Assembly (NCBI GenBank): GCA_023485185.1
Contig: JAMCZP010000334.1
Span: 1-9,584, forward strand
Source: Gammaproteobacteria bacterium
GTDB lineage: Bacteria; Pseudomonadota; Gammaproteobacteria; Pseudomonadales; Halomonadaceae
DNA: 9,584 bases
Direction: 5' to 3'
Both the position numbers and the translations under genes were made by a program. The first letter of the stretch is position 1. Every line of letters starts with the position of its first letter. The notes below the pieces were generated by a model, which saw only the letters and a program-made list of their open reading frames with translations, did not search any database and had not been told where the DNA came from. Of this stretch, positions 1 through 6,082 are shown in pieces.

Positions 1-2
1 AA

Positions 3-515
3 ATCTGTGTGCTGCATAACGGCGTAAGTCTTCAGCAGGACACGCCAGAGGTGCTGTTTAGTCGGCCCGCTTCACCGCTGGTGGCGCGCCTGCTAGACCG
101 CCATAATTTATTTGCAGGTGTGGTGGTCGAGGTGGATGGCCAGCGTCGGCTACAGTGGGGGGAAAGTTTTCTGGAAGTAGCCGGTGGGCTTATCGATCTG
201 ACAATCGGTGAAAAAGTGACTTGGTACCTGCCGCCATCCGATATTGTGCTTCACCGCCGTGACCGGCCATCCCAGGGGGAGCGTGAGAACCCAATAACGG
301 CCACGGTAAGTGAGCTGGTAGCGTTGGGCGGCATCACGTCAGTTTCATTGCGCGTCAACCATGGTGATATGTTACGTTTCGATATTGCCACCCATGCTGC
401 GCGGCGTAACCAGTTAACCAGCGGAGCAGTGGTGAACGTTTCGCTACTGGCGGCGGGGATTCACCTGATGCCAGGGCACCAAGTTCGCGCAGATGCGCAT
501 GACAAAAGGAAGTAA
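3..515 (+). CDS. ABC transporter ATP-binding protein, C-terminal part with TOBE domain (5' end outside window)
   Basis: The reading frame is open to the left edge, so only the last ~170 residues are present. The first residues (VLHNG, then LQQDTPEVLFSRPASPLVARLL) match the end of the nucleotide-binding domain of the iron/sulfate/molybdate/polyamine class of importer ATPases, where 'G.i.Q.GtP.elf..P.s..vA.ll' follows the H-loop. The remainder is a TOBE-type accessory domain, a beta-barrel that in this class regulates the transporter or binds oxyanion; the last stretch (GAVVNVSLLAAGIHLMP) is a typical TOBE ending. Walker A, Walker B and signature motifs lie outside the window. Inferred role: powers uptake of an anion or metal through partner permeases encoded upstream. 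ModC- or FbpC-like identities are both possible. The GTG at 9 is internal, not a start. The stop lies two bases before the next ATG, so the two genes are probably co-transcribed. Confidence 0.82.
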   Translation: MCVLHNGVSLQQDTPEVLFSRPASPLVARLLDRHNLFAGVVVEVDGQRRLQWGESFLEVAGGLIDLTIGEKVTWYLPPSDIVLHRRDRPSQGERENPITATVSELVALGGITSVSLRVNHGDMLRFDIATHAARRNQLTSGAVVNVSLLAAGIHLMPGHQVRADAHDKRK

Positions 516-517
516 GC

Positions 518-1051
518 ATGGATCACTCGCGTCGCACACTGCTTAAGGCGTCGTTACTGTTACCGCTGGCGGCACTGATGCCCCTGTCGCTACTGAGCTC
601 CTTCGCTTGGGGGCAAGCGGCGTCAACGAGCATGCAGACCCTGGCGCTGGCCATTCATAGCGAGAGTGGCCCACACCGTTTACAGGTCGAAGTAGCGGAA
701 ACCACTACCCAACGTCAGCGCGGCTTAATGGAGCGCGAAAGTATGCCAGAAGAGAGTGGCATGCTGTTTCGGTTTGAAACCGAGCAGCCTGCTGAGAACG
801 CCTTTTGGATGTACCGCACGTTGATCCCTCTTGATATTGCCTATATCGATGATCAAGGCCGGATCGTGGCGATTAATACTATGCAGCCTTGTGAGTCCTC
901 AACGCCACGTGATTGCCCATCCTACCCGGCTGGTGCGGCGTTCTATTCAGCGTTAGAAGTGAACGCCGGCTACTTTGCCGAGCGCGGTATCAAGGTGGGT
1001 GACTGTGTATCCGTTCCTGAAATAGCCGGTTTTTGTCAGTCCGCTGATTAG
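518..1051 (+). CDS. DUF192 family exported protein with Tat-like signal
   Basis: A 177-residue protein. The N-terminus has SRRTLLK at residues 4-10, close to the twin-arginine consensus, then a hydrophobic stretch to ~30 and a plausible cleavage after GQA (residue 34), so it is probably exported folded to the periplasm. The mature part has the DUF192 (PF02643) pattern: R68-GLM, SGMLFRF (80-86), FWMYRTLIPLDIAYID (96-111) and LEVNAG (146-151). The function of this family is not established. Start choice: AAGGA at 506-510 sits 7 bases before the ATG. It follows the ABC ATPase gene by two bases, suggesting one operon. Four cysteines (125, 133, 163, 173) all lie in the exported part and could form disulfides, an inference. 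Its stop codon overlaps that of the convergent EamA gene. Confidence 0.85.
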   Translation: MDHSRRTLLKASLLLPLAALMPLSLLSSFAWGQAASTSMQTLALAIHSESGPHRLQVEVAETTTQRQRGLMERESMPEESGMLFRFETEQPAENAFWMYRTLIPLDIAYIDDQGRIVAINTMQPCESSTPRDCPSYPAGAAFYSALEVNAGYFAERGIKVGDCVSVPEIAGFCQSAD

Positions 1052-1073
1052 CCCAAGCGCGGTCGCCAGCGGA
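1040..1073. terminator. Inverted repeat spanning two overlapping stop codons, possible bidirectional terminator
   Basis: TCCGCTG (1040-1046) and CAGCGGA (1067-1073) are perfect 7-bp inverted arms with a 20-base loop that contains the stop codons of both convergent genes. No T-run follows on either strand, so it is not a classical intrinsic terminator. It could block read-through in both directions or merely reflect coding constraint. Confidence 0.25.
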
Positions 1074-1920
1074 TATTGAGGACAATTAAAGCAAGTCCTG
1101 CGACCACGAGGCTGCCGCCCATCAGTTTATGAAAGCCTAGGCTGTCGCCCATTAACAGCGCGCCTAGGCCGACTGCAAACACTGGCGTGAGCAGCGTCAT
1201 CGGCACGACGCGATTAACAGGGTGGCGGCGTAACAGCGCGTACCAAATCCCGTAGGCCACTATTGATGACATCACTGCGGTATACACCATCGCCCCCCAG
1301 CCTAGCCAGCTAGCCTGCTGCATTGCCTGCCACTGGCCACTTTCAAATAGCCATGACCCTAGCGCCACTTGTGGCACTGCAAACAGCGCCACCCAACCTG
1401 CTAACGCCAATGGCGCAATCGGTGGGCCGCGCTTAATCAACAGTTGCGACACCGCCCAGCCAAAGGCACTTAGCAAGAGAATCGCCAGAGGGAGAGGCGT
1501 CGGTAAGGTGGGCCCACCTGCCAGCACAATGATCCCCGCGAACGAGAGCAGCAGCCCTACAATACGTTTGGGACCCAATTTCTCTTTAAGAAACACCACT
1601 GCCAATAGCGTGGCAAAGGGCGTACCCATCTGCACCAGCAGCGCCCCGGTGCCTGCTTCAGCGTGCTCCAAACCAATAAACAGCAGTGCGAAATGTAGGC
1701 TGCCAAAAGTCACCGATAGCAGCAGCAAAAATGGCAGTTGAACACGTGCCACCGGGTAGAACGGCACCAGTAGTAACGCAACCAGCATAAAACGCAGCGT
1801 GGTCATCAATAGCGGCGGTAACTCCGCCACCCCCACCTTGATCACAATGATATTTAGCGCCCAAATAGCGATAACAAACAGGCCGAGTAGCAGGTCGCGT
1901 AAAGGCACGTTGATGTCCAT
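1048..1920 (-). CDS. EamA/DMT-superfamily inner-membrane exporter
   Basis: A 290-residue, very hydrophobic protein with about ten membrane segments in two homologous EamA halves (roughly residues 8-135 and 142-283), the normal size and layout for the family. The opening region (WALNIIVIKVGVAELPP, then LRFMLVA) and the second-half segment AYGIWYALLRRHPVNRVVP with LTPVFAVG resemble, from memory, Escherichia coli EamA, an exporter of O-acetylserine and cysteine. The substrate here is an inference at best; it may be another small metabolite. The ATG at 1918-1920 has only a weak upstream ribosome-binding sequence, but the hydrophobic fold begins soon after it. The gene is convergent with the DUF192 gene, overlapping by four bases, and divergent from the GFA gene across a 319-base gap. 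No regulator gene accompanies it in the window. Confidence 0.88.
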   Translation of the reverse strand: MDINVPLRDLLLGLFVIAIWALNIIVIKVGVAELPPLLMTTLRFMLVALLLVPFYPVARVQLPFLLLLSVTFGSLHFALLFIGLEHAEAGTGALLVQMGTPFATLLAVVFLKEKLGPKRIVGLLLSFAGIIVLAGGPTLPTPLPLAILLLSAFGWAVSQLLIKRGPPIAPLALAGWVALFAVPQVALGSWLFESGQWQAMQQASWLGWGAMVYTAVMSSIVAYGIWYALLRRHPVNRVVPMTLLTPVFAVGLGALLMGDSLGFHKLMGGSLVVAGLALIVLNIRWRPRLG

Positions 1921-2239
1921 GGCTAGAAAAAAGACAGCTATTGTAACAGCTTGGGGGAGTACAAAAGTGATAGTGCAAGGAGTGGTCGCCGAAGATGTGA
2001 AGCTCGGCCTAAATAGGCATAAGTACCCAGATCAGCAATTCTTTACCGTTTCACTCGGTAACTATTCTTGGCTGGTGGCTGACAGAAAATGATCTTCAAA
2101 AGTTTTTTCCCCGCTGCAATATCACCAAGTAATTTTGAGAGGGTAGTATGGCTAAGGCCAAAACGTTCTCGCGGGCATTGCGGTTTTTAGATTCTTCACT
2201 TTAGCTACTTACGAGCCCTATCAACGCATGAGGTAAATC
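1921..2239. other. Intergenic region between divergent EamA and GFA genes
   Basis: These 319 bases must hold the promoters of the two divergent genes, but I find no convincing -35/-10 pair for either. On the minus strand TACAAT (complement of 1940-1945) is a possible -10 for the EamA gene without a good -35. TTACCG (2043-2048) and CGGTAA (2056-2061) form a perfect 6-bp inverted repeat with a 7-base centre, a possible small operator. An open plus-strand frame from 1919 to 2092 (57 codons) starts inside the EamA start region without a ribosome-binding site, so I do not call it a gene. A short ORF at 2148-2204 is listed separately. Confidence 0.5.
2148..2204 (+). CDS. Possible 18-residue leader peptide upstream of GFA gene
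   Basis: ATG at 2148 is preceded by GAGAGG (2137-2142) at 5-base spacing and opens a frame encoding MAKAKTFSRALRFLDSSL before TAG, 35 bases upstream of the GFA start. The peptide is basic and resembles nothing I recognise. It could be a translated upstream ORF, a remnant of a decayed gene, or chance. The ribosome-binding site is the only support. Confidence 0.2.
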   Translation: MAKAKTFSRALRFLDSSL

Positions 2240-2647
2240 ATGGAAGGTTCATGTCTTTGCGGTGCTATCGAAGTTTCAATCGCCGACCAAGCTAAAATCG
2301 ATGTTTGCCACTGCACAACGTGCAGGCGTTGGGGGAGTGGCCCCATGCTGGCAGTACATTGTGGAACTGATGTTGTGTTCGGTGGTAAACAAAAGCCCAC
2401 CACCTATCAGTCATCGGACTGGGCCGAGCGCGGGTTCTGTTCCATCTGTGGAACTCACTTGTTTTACCATCTGCTCTCTTCTGATGAGTACGCTCTTTCT
2501 GCCGGGCTTTTCCAGCAGGGCGCTAACTTTGAAATGAGCAGTCAGATATTCATCGAGCAAAAGCCAGACTATTACGACTTTGCCAACGAGACGCTGACCA
2601 TGACCGGCGAGCAAGCGTTTGCGCACTTCTCGGAACATGATAATTAA
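2240..2647 (+). CDS. GFA family (CENP-V/GFA domain) zinc-binding protein
   Basis: A 135-residue cytosolic protein covering essentially the whole GFA domain (PF04828). The zinc-ligand cysteines are all present: C5-x-C7, C23-H-C25-xx-C28 and C67-xx-C70 followed by GT. The family is named after a glutathione-dependent formaldehyde-activating enzyme, but most members have no proven reaction, and the original activity has been questioned; binding of a thiol or glutathione adduct is only an inference here. GAGGT at 2230-2234 lies 5 bases before the ATG, fixing the start. It seems to be a single-gene unit, since the next gene begins 174 bases later with its own leader. A short hairpin follows the stop. 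Confidence 0.88.
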   Translation: MEGSCLCGAIEVSIADQAKIDVCHCTTCRRWGSGPMLAVHCGTDVVFGGKQKPTTYQSSDWAERGFCSICGTHLFYHLLSSDEYALSAGLFQQGANFEMSSQIFIEQKPDYYDFANETLTMTGEQAFAHFSEHDN

Positions 2648-2657
2648 ATGTAGTGCT

Positions 2658-2673
2658 CTACAGTATGCTGTAG
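2658..2673. repeat. Perfect inverted repeat downstream of GFA gene
   Basis: CTACAG (2658-2663) and CTGTAG (2668-2673) are perfect 6-bp arms around a 4-base loop, 10 bases after the GFA stop. There is no T-run, so it is a weak terminator candidate or a protein-binding site for the downstream TRAP operon. Confidence 0.4.
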
Positions 2674-2757
2674 CCGAAATTCATCCAGCTATGCCGACCT
2701 TAGGCGTCTTTCTTTCCCGCGCTAAGTGCATACAATAAGTGTGGCTTTCTCGCAGCC

Positions 2758-2785
2758 TTACGACAGCTACCGCGCACGCTATAAA
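2758..2785 (+). promoter_or_regulatory. Candidate sigma-70 promoter for the dctPQM-type operon
   Basis: TATAAA at 2780-2785 is a good -10 match; TTACGA at 2758-2763 with a 16-base spacer is a weak -35. Transcription would start about 30 bases before the ATG at 2822. A second -10-like TACAAT at 2731-2736 has no good -35. This is a visual match only. Confidence 0.25.
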
Positions 2786-2821
2786 ACGCACAACATAAAA
2801 ATAGCTAAAAAAGGATCTACC

Positions 2822-3832
2822 ATGACGCTGACACGCTCTATGGCTCGTTTCACCGCTGGCTTGGCCAGTGCTGCACTGCTTTCTGCTTCTCTTTCTGCAC
2901 AAGCCCGCGAACTCTCGGTTTCCACGGTGTTATCTGATGCTTTCCCCTGGGGGCAGGCGGCGGAGAAGTGGGCTGAGCTGGTGGAGGAGCGCAGCGGCGG
3001 TGAGTTAACGCTGCGCGTTTACCCTAATTCTCAACTGGTCTCCGGCGATCAAACCCGCGAATTTTCCGCTATGCGCTCGGGGTTAATCGACGCTGCGGTG
3101 GGTTCGACCATTAACTGGTCGCCCCAGGTGCCGGAACTGAATCTGTTCTCGTTGCCGTTTTTCATTCCCGATGAAGCTGCCGTCGATGCCGTCACCGGTG
3201 GTGAGGCGGGTCAGTTAGTGTTTGAGGCCATCGAATCACGTGGGGTTATTCCGCTGGCCTGGGGTGAAAATGGCTTTCGTCAAGTCTCTAACTCACGCGG
3301 GGCGATCACTCAGCCAGATGATTTGGACGGCCTGAAAATTCGTGTTGTTGGTTCACCGCTGTTCCAGGATACCTTCTCAGTCCTCGGCGCTGACCCCACG
3401 CAAATGAGCTGGACCGACGCCCAGCCAGCGCTAACCACGGGTGCCGTGGATGGCCAGGAAAATCCGCTTTCGGTGTTCGACGTGGCGCGGATTGATCAAG
3501 TGGGTCAGGAGCATTTAACACTCTGGAATTACATGAATGATCCGCTGATTTTTGCGGTCAATCAGACCGTGTGGCAGTCACTGGATGAAGAGCAGCAAAC
3601 CCTGCTGCGTGAAACTGCTCGTGAAGCGGGTGAGTGGGAAATTGCCATGACCCGGGAGCAGGAGAGCGAGCGCCTGACTGCGATTCAAGAGCGCGGTGTG
3701 ACCGTGACTGAATTGACTGATGAGCAGTACCAAGCCTTTGTTGAGGCGACTCAGTCCGTTTATGAAAAATGGGCGCCGCGTATCGGTGAAGAGGTGGTAA
3801 ACGCTGCCCAAGCAGCGATCGACGCCCGCTAA
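2822..3832 (+). CDS. TRAP transporter periplasmic substrate-binding protein, DctP family
   Basis: A 336-residue preprotein. The Sec signal peptide runs from the basic N-terminus through a hydrophobic Ala/Leu/Ser core to SAQA, with cleavage likely after residue 28. The mature protein has DctP-family (PF03480) landmarks: LRVYPNSQLVSGDQTREF, ENGFRQVSN, then DDLDGLKIRV, whose R174 is the conserved arginine that in characterised members binds the ligand carboxylate, and GAVDGQENP (207-215). It captures an organic acid-like ligand and delivers it to the QM permease encoded next; the substrate cannot be read from the sequence, and it does not look like the ectoine protein TeaA as I remember it. The frame could be extended to a GTG at 2726, but AAGGA (2811-2815) six bases before the ATG at 2822 and the signal peptide decide the start. 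The protein is acidic, as expected for an exported halophile protein. A strong stem-loop follows its stop. Confidence 0.92.
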   Translation: MTLTRSMARFTAGLASAALLSASLSAQARELSVSTVLSDAFPWGQAAEKWAELVEERSGGELTLRVYPNSQLVSGDQTREFSAMRSGLIDAAVGSTINWSPQVPELNLFSLPFFIPDEAAVDAVTGGEAGQLVFEAIESRGVIPLAWGENGFRQVSNSRGAITQPDDLDGLKIRVVGSPLFQDTFSVLGADPTQMSWTDAQPALTTGAVDGQENPLSVFDVARIDQVGQEHLTLWNYMNDPLIFAVNQTVWQSLDEEQQTLLRETAREAGEWEIAMTREQESERLTAIQERGVTVTELTDEQYQAFVEATQSVYEKWAPRIGEEVVNAAQAAIDAR

Positions 3833-3851
3833 GCGATTCCGTTATTGTTTT

Positions 3852-3883
3852 AAGCTACTGGCCTCTTTTGGGGGCGGTAGCTT
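3852..3883 (+). terminator. Stem-loop between binding-protein and permease genes, terminator- or attenuator-like
   Basis: AAGCTACTGGCCTC (3852-3865) pairs with GGGGGCGGTAGCTT (3870-3883) around a TTTT loop: 14 positions with one G-G mismatch and two G-T pairs. T3882-T3886 give a short U-tract at the 3' side. It starts 20 bases after the DctP stop and ends 17 bases before the DctQ ATG. It could terminate part of the transcripts or protect the 3' end of the DctP mRNA, raising binding protein over membrane subunits. That role is inferred; the structure is read directly. Confidence 0.6.
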
Positions 3884-3900
3884 TTTGCTGTGAGGCTGCC

Positions 3901-4380
3901 ATGAAAGGCTTTCCTGATGCACGCCTTGAGCGCTGGCTGGGCGCACTGGCATTAATCATTATCTCGTTGATCAGTTTGGGAAACGTCATTACTCGCTACA
4001 TTACGGGTGGGTCTTTCTCATTCACTGAAGAATTCTCGGTTTTTCTGTTAGTGGTGCTGACTTTTGCGGGCGCTTCTGTAGCGTTGCGGCGCAACCGACA
4101 TATCCGCATTAGTTTTCTGGAGCGAATGCTGCCGCCCAAGTACCGGACGCTATTAATCGTTTTTCAAGCGTTATGCGGTGTCATCGTGCTGGGGCTGATT
4201 ACCTGGTACGGCGGCAAGCTTGCCTGGCAGGAGCAGCAGTGGGAATCGCTATCGCCGGGGCTTGGCCTACCCCAATGGTGGTATTTGGTATGGCTACCCG
4301 TGCTGACCCTCGCCATGTTGTGGCGCTTAATTCAACAAACCCGTGACCGCTTGAGCGGGAGACTCTCCGATGAGCCCTGA
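3901..4380 (+). CDS. TRAP transporter small membrane subunit, DctQ family
   Basis: A 159-residue inner-membrane protein with four predicted helices (about 13-33, 45-66, 83-105, 127-147), the usual DctQ (PF04290) size and topology. Family landmarks are N28 and R32-Y33 at the end of helix 1, the E43-E44 pair opening helix 2, and FAGASVALRRNRHIRISF after it. It partners the DctM subunit and is needed for transport. The frame extends upstream to a TTG at 3868, but the ATG at 3901 has TGAGG (3891-3895) five bases ahead and the upstream codons lie in the stem-loop, so 3901 is preferred. Its last 11 bases overlap the DctM gene, indicating translational coupling. Confidence 0.9.
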   Translation: MKGFPDARLERWLGALALIIISLISLGNVITRYITGGSFSFTEEFSVFLLVVLTFAGASVALRRNRHIRISFLERMLPPKYRTLLIVFQALCGVIVLGLITWYGGKLAWQEQQWESLSPGLGLPQWWYLVWLPVLTLAMLWRLIQQTRDRLSGRLSDEP

Positions 4381-5674
4381 TGTCTGGATGATTTTGGCCT
4401 TTGCGGGCTTGTTGATTGCAGGCGTGCCTGTGGCGTTTTCGCTAGCGCTCTCCGGGGCGGTGGGAATTGTGATTGGACTGTCGCCAGATATGCTCGCGAC
4501 CCTAGGCACCAATACTTACAACAGCATTGCTAAATATCCGCTAATCGCGATTCCACTGTTTATATTAACCGGGCTTATTTTTGAGCGCTCAGGCGTGGCG
4601 CTGCGCTTAGTGCGTTTCGCCCAGGCGCTGATAGGCCCGCGCCATGGTGGTTTGGCGCTGGTGGCAGTGCTGGTTTGTATGATTATGGGCGGCATGAGTG
4701 GTTCTGGCCCAGCGGATGCGGCGGCTGTGGCGATGGTAATGTTGCCCAGTATGACCAAAGCGGGTTACCCCAAGCCGTTTTCGGCCACGCTGATTGCCGC
4801 CTCTGCATCTACCGCCATTCTTATTCCCCCTTCAGTGGCGCTGATTCTCTATTCGATAGTGGTGCCAGGGGTTGATCTCCGCGCGTTGTTCGCCGCTGGT
4901 CTGTTTCCCGGTATTTTGGCGGGTCTGGCGCTGCTGGTGCCTGCGATGATCGTTTCCAAACGTTACGGCTGGGAGGGTGGCACGCCAGTAGAAAGCGCTG
5001 AACAGCTCAGCGTGCGCTCCACTTTTAAGCAGGCAATACCTGCACTGTTTGCCCCTGTATTGATACTGGGAGGCTTACGCTCAGGGCTGTTTACACCCAC
5101 TGAAGCCGCTGTGGTGGCGGTAGCCTATGGCGCAATCGTAGGGCTGTTTCTTACTCGCGAGCTTTCGCTGCGTGATTTATGGGAACTGCTTGGCGAGGCG
5201 GCGATTATCTCTGGTGTGGTGATGCTGATTATCGCGCTGGCAGGTATTTTTGCCTGGGCGGGTACCATGCTGGGCACCTTCCGCCACTTAGCAGAGTGGA
5301 TCATTGGCCTGACTGATAACGGCGTGTTGCTGCTGATTCTGGTAATGCTAGCGGTGCTGGTTGCCGGGATGCTGTTGGACGCAATATCGATTTATCTAAT
5401 CATGATGCCGATCCTGATTCCGGTTATGCAGCACTTTGAGTGGAATCCAGTATGGTTTGGGATTCTGTTGGCAATGAACATCGCGATTGGCCAGTTCACA
5501 CCGCCGGTGGCAGTAAATTTGATGGTAACCACTGAAATAGCCAAAATTCGCTTGGAGCATACGATTGGATGGGCACTTCTATTTGTTATGGCGATGGGCT
5601 GTGCGCTGGCCCTGGTGGCTATTTTTCCCGCTATCGCGCTGTGGTTGCCTAGCGTATTGGGCTACAACATTTAA
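4370..5674 (+). CDS. TRAP transporter large membrane subunit, DctM family
   Basis: A 434-residue polytopic inner-membrane protein, normal DctM (PF06808) length with about 12 helices. Clear landmarks are IPLFILTGLIFERSGVA, GGMSGSGPADAAAV (from G107), LPSMTKAGYPKPFSATL, and the IPPS turn (152-155). The C-terminal half contains the second repeat, with FTPPVAVNLMVT matching the second PP turn. It is the ion-coupled translocation subunit; Na+ coupling is known for characterised relatives and inferred here. GGGAGA (4357-4362) lies seven bases before the ATG, inside the DctQ gene. No strong terminator follows the stop. Confidence 0.93.
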   Translation: MSPDVWMILAFAGLLIAGVPVAFSLALSGAVGIVIGLSPDMLATLGTNTYNSIAKYPLIAIPLFILTGLIFERSGVALRLVRFAQALIGPRHGGLALVAVLVCMIMGGMSGSGPADAAAVAMVMLPSMTKAGYPKPFSATLIAASASTAILIPPSVALILYSIVVPGVDLRALFAAGLFPGILAGLALLVPAMIVSKRYGWEGGTPVESAEQLSVRSTFKQAIPALFAPVLILGGLRSGLFTPTEAAVVAVAYGAIVGLFLTRELSLRDLWELLGEAAIISGVVMLIIALAGIFAWAGTMLGTFRHLAEWIIGLTDNGVLLLILVMLAVLVAGMLLDAISIYLIMMPILIPVMQHFEWNPVWFGILLAMNIAIGQFTPPVAVNLMVTTEIAKIRLEHTIGWALLFVMAMGCALALVAIFPAIALWLPSVLGYNI

Positions 5675-5877
5675 ACGGCATGCTCGCCGCCAGCTGGGCA
5701 ATTGATATTGCAAGAACAGCCGGTGTCGAGCGAGTGGTTAGCATCCTCATCCCCTATGCCAAAATGGCATGCGTGTTAACGCTGTCTAAACGTTACCTGA
5801 CGCTAAACTACTATCTAACAGCGAAGGAAAGTGCTTTAAATGGGAGATGGCGTAACCGTCTTTTGCAAAACGAGCAT

Positions 5878-5908
5878 TTTTTCGCTAAATCCTTTGTTTT
5901 TCGCTAAA
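5878..5908. repeat. 12-bp direct repeat TTTTTCGCTAAA
   Basis: Identical copies at 5878-5889 and 5897-5908, 19 bases apart start to start, just upstream of the AT-rich TATATT at 5929. Near two helical turns of spacing suits a regulator binding one DNA face, an inference; the repeats are exact. Confidence 0.6.
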
Positions 5909-5990
5909 GTAGTATTAGCAGGTGGCTATATATTCGTTTGAAAATAGCTGCTTGTAACAAACTGTCTTGAAAAACGTTTTAGCATAAAAC

Positions 5991-6016
5991 CACCTGAGGG
6001 AACGGTTCACCAGGTG
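5991..6016. promoter_or_regulatory. Imperfect inverted repeat in TAXI leader
   Basis: CACCTG (5991-5996) and CAGGTG (6011-6016) are perfect 6-bp arms with a 14-base centre that itself has partial symmetry (GGA against TTC). It may be an operator or a leader hairpin. CAGGTG and GTTCACC recur in the gap after the TAXI gene. Confidence 0.35.
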
Positions 6017-6030
6017 ACAACAAGACGCGC

Positions 6031-6065
6031 GATGTTAATAACATCAAATAAGCTCATAACATCAA
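6031..6065. promoter_or_regulatory. Candidate operator: perfect 15-bp palindrome plus repeated half-site
   Basis: GATGTTA-A-TAACATC (6031-6045) is a perfect palindrome with 7-bp arms. The right arm belongs to a 10-bp direct repeat ATAACATCAA at 6038-6047 and 6056-6065, 18 bases apart. This gives three TAACATC half-sites within 35 bases, ending just before the ribosome-binding site (6071-6077). The position fits a repressor site over the transcript start or leader. No cognate regulator is in the window. Confidence 0.5.
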
Positions 6066-6082
6066 GATAAAGAGGTGTGTTC

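Larger units (their letters stand above)
5675..6082. other. Repeat-rich intergenic region upstream of the TAXI operon
   Basis: A 408-base gap without a supported gene. An open frame at 5680-5907 (75 codons) begins six bases after the DctM stop, but it lacks a ribosome-binding site and resembles no family. The gap contains ATGCCA/TGGCAT inverted arms with a 3-base centre (5756-5770), the palindromes TTTTGCAAAA (5861-5870) and AAAACGTTTT (5971-5980), a 12-bp direct repeat, an inverted repeat at 5991-6016 and a TAACATC repeat cluster (the last three listed separately). TATATT at 5929-5934 and TTGAAA at 5967-5972 resemble promoter hexamers, but neither has a well-spaced partner, so no promoter is called. 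Confidence 0.6.

Noticed and set aside
1919..2092. 57-codon plus-strand ORF divergent from the EamA gene
   Set aside because: Its ATG overlaps the EamA start codon on the other strand and has no ribosome-binding site at a usable distance. The longer version from 1799 is antisense to EamA coding sequence.
2240..2647. Assigning the GFA protein as a true formaldehyde-activating enzyme
   Set aside because: Only the zinc-binding fold is supported. No glutathione-formaldehyde dehydrogenase or related gene is nearby, and the family-wide activity is doubtful.
2726..2821. Upstream GTG start for the DctP-type protein
   Set aside because: It would bury the signal peptide behind 32 polar residues and has no ribosome-binding site; the ATG at 2822 has AAGGA six bases ahead.
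5680..5907. 75-codon plus-strand ORF starting six bases after the DctM stop
   Set aside because: There is no ribosome-binding site, no recognisable family, and the frame runs into the AT-rich direct-repeat region. It looks like a chance open frame in a regulatory gap.
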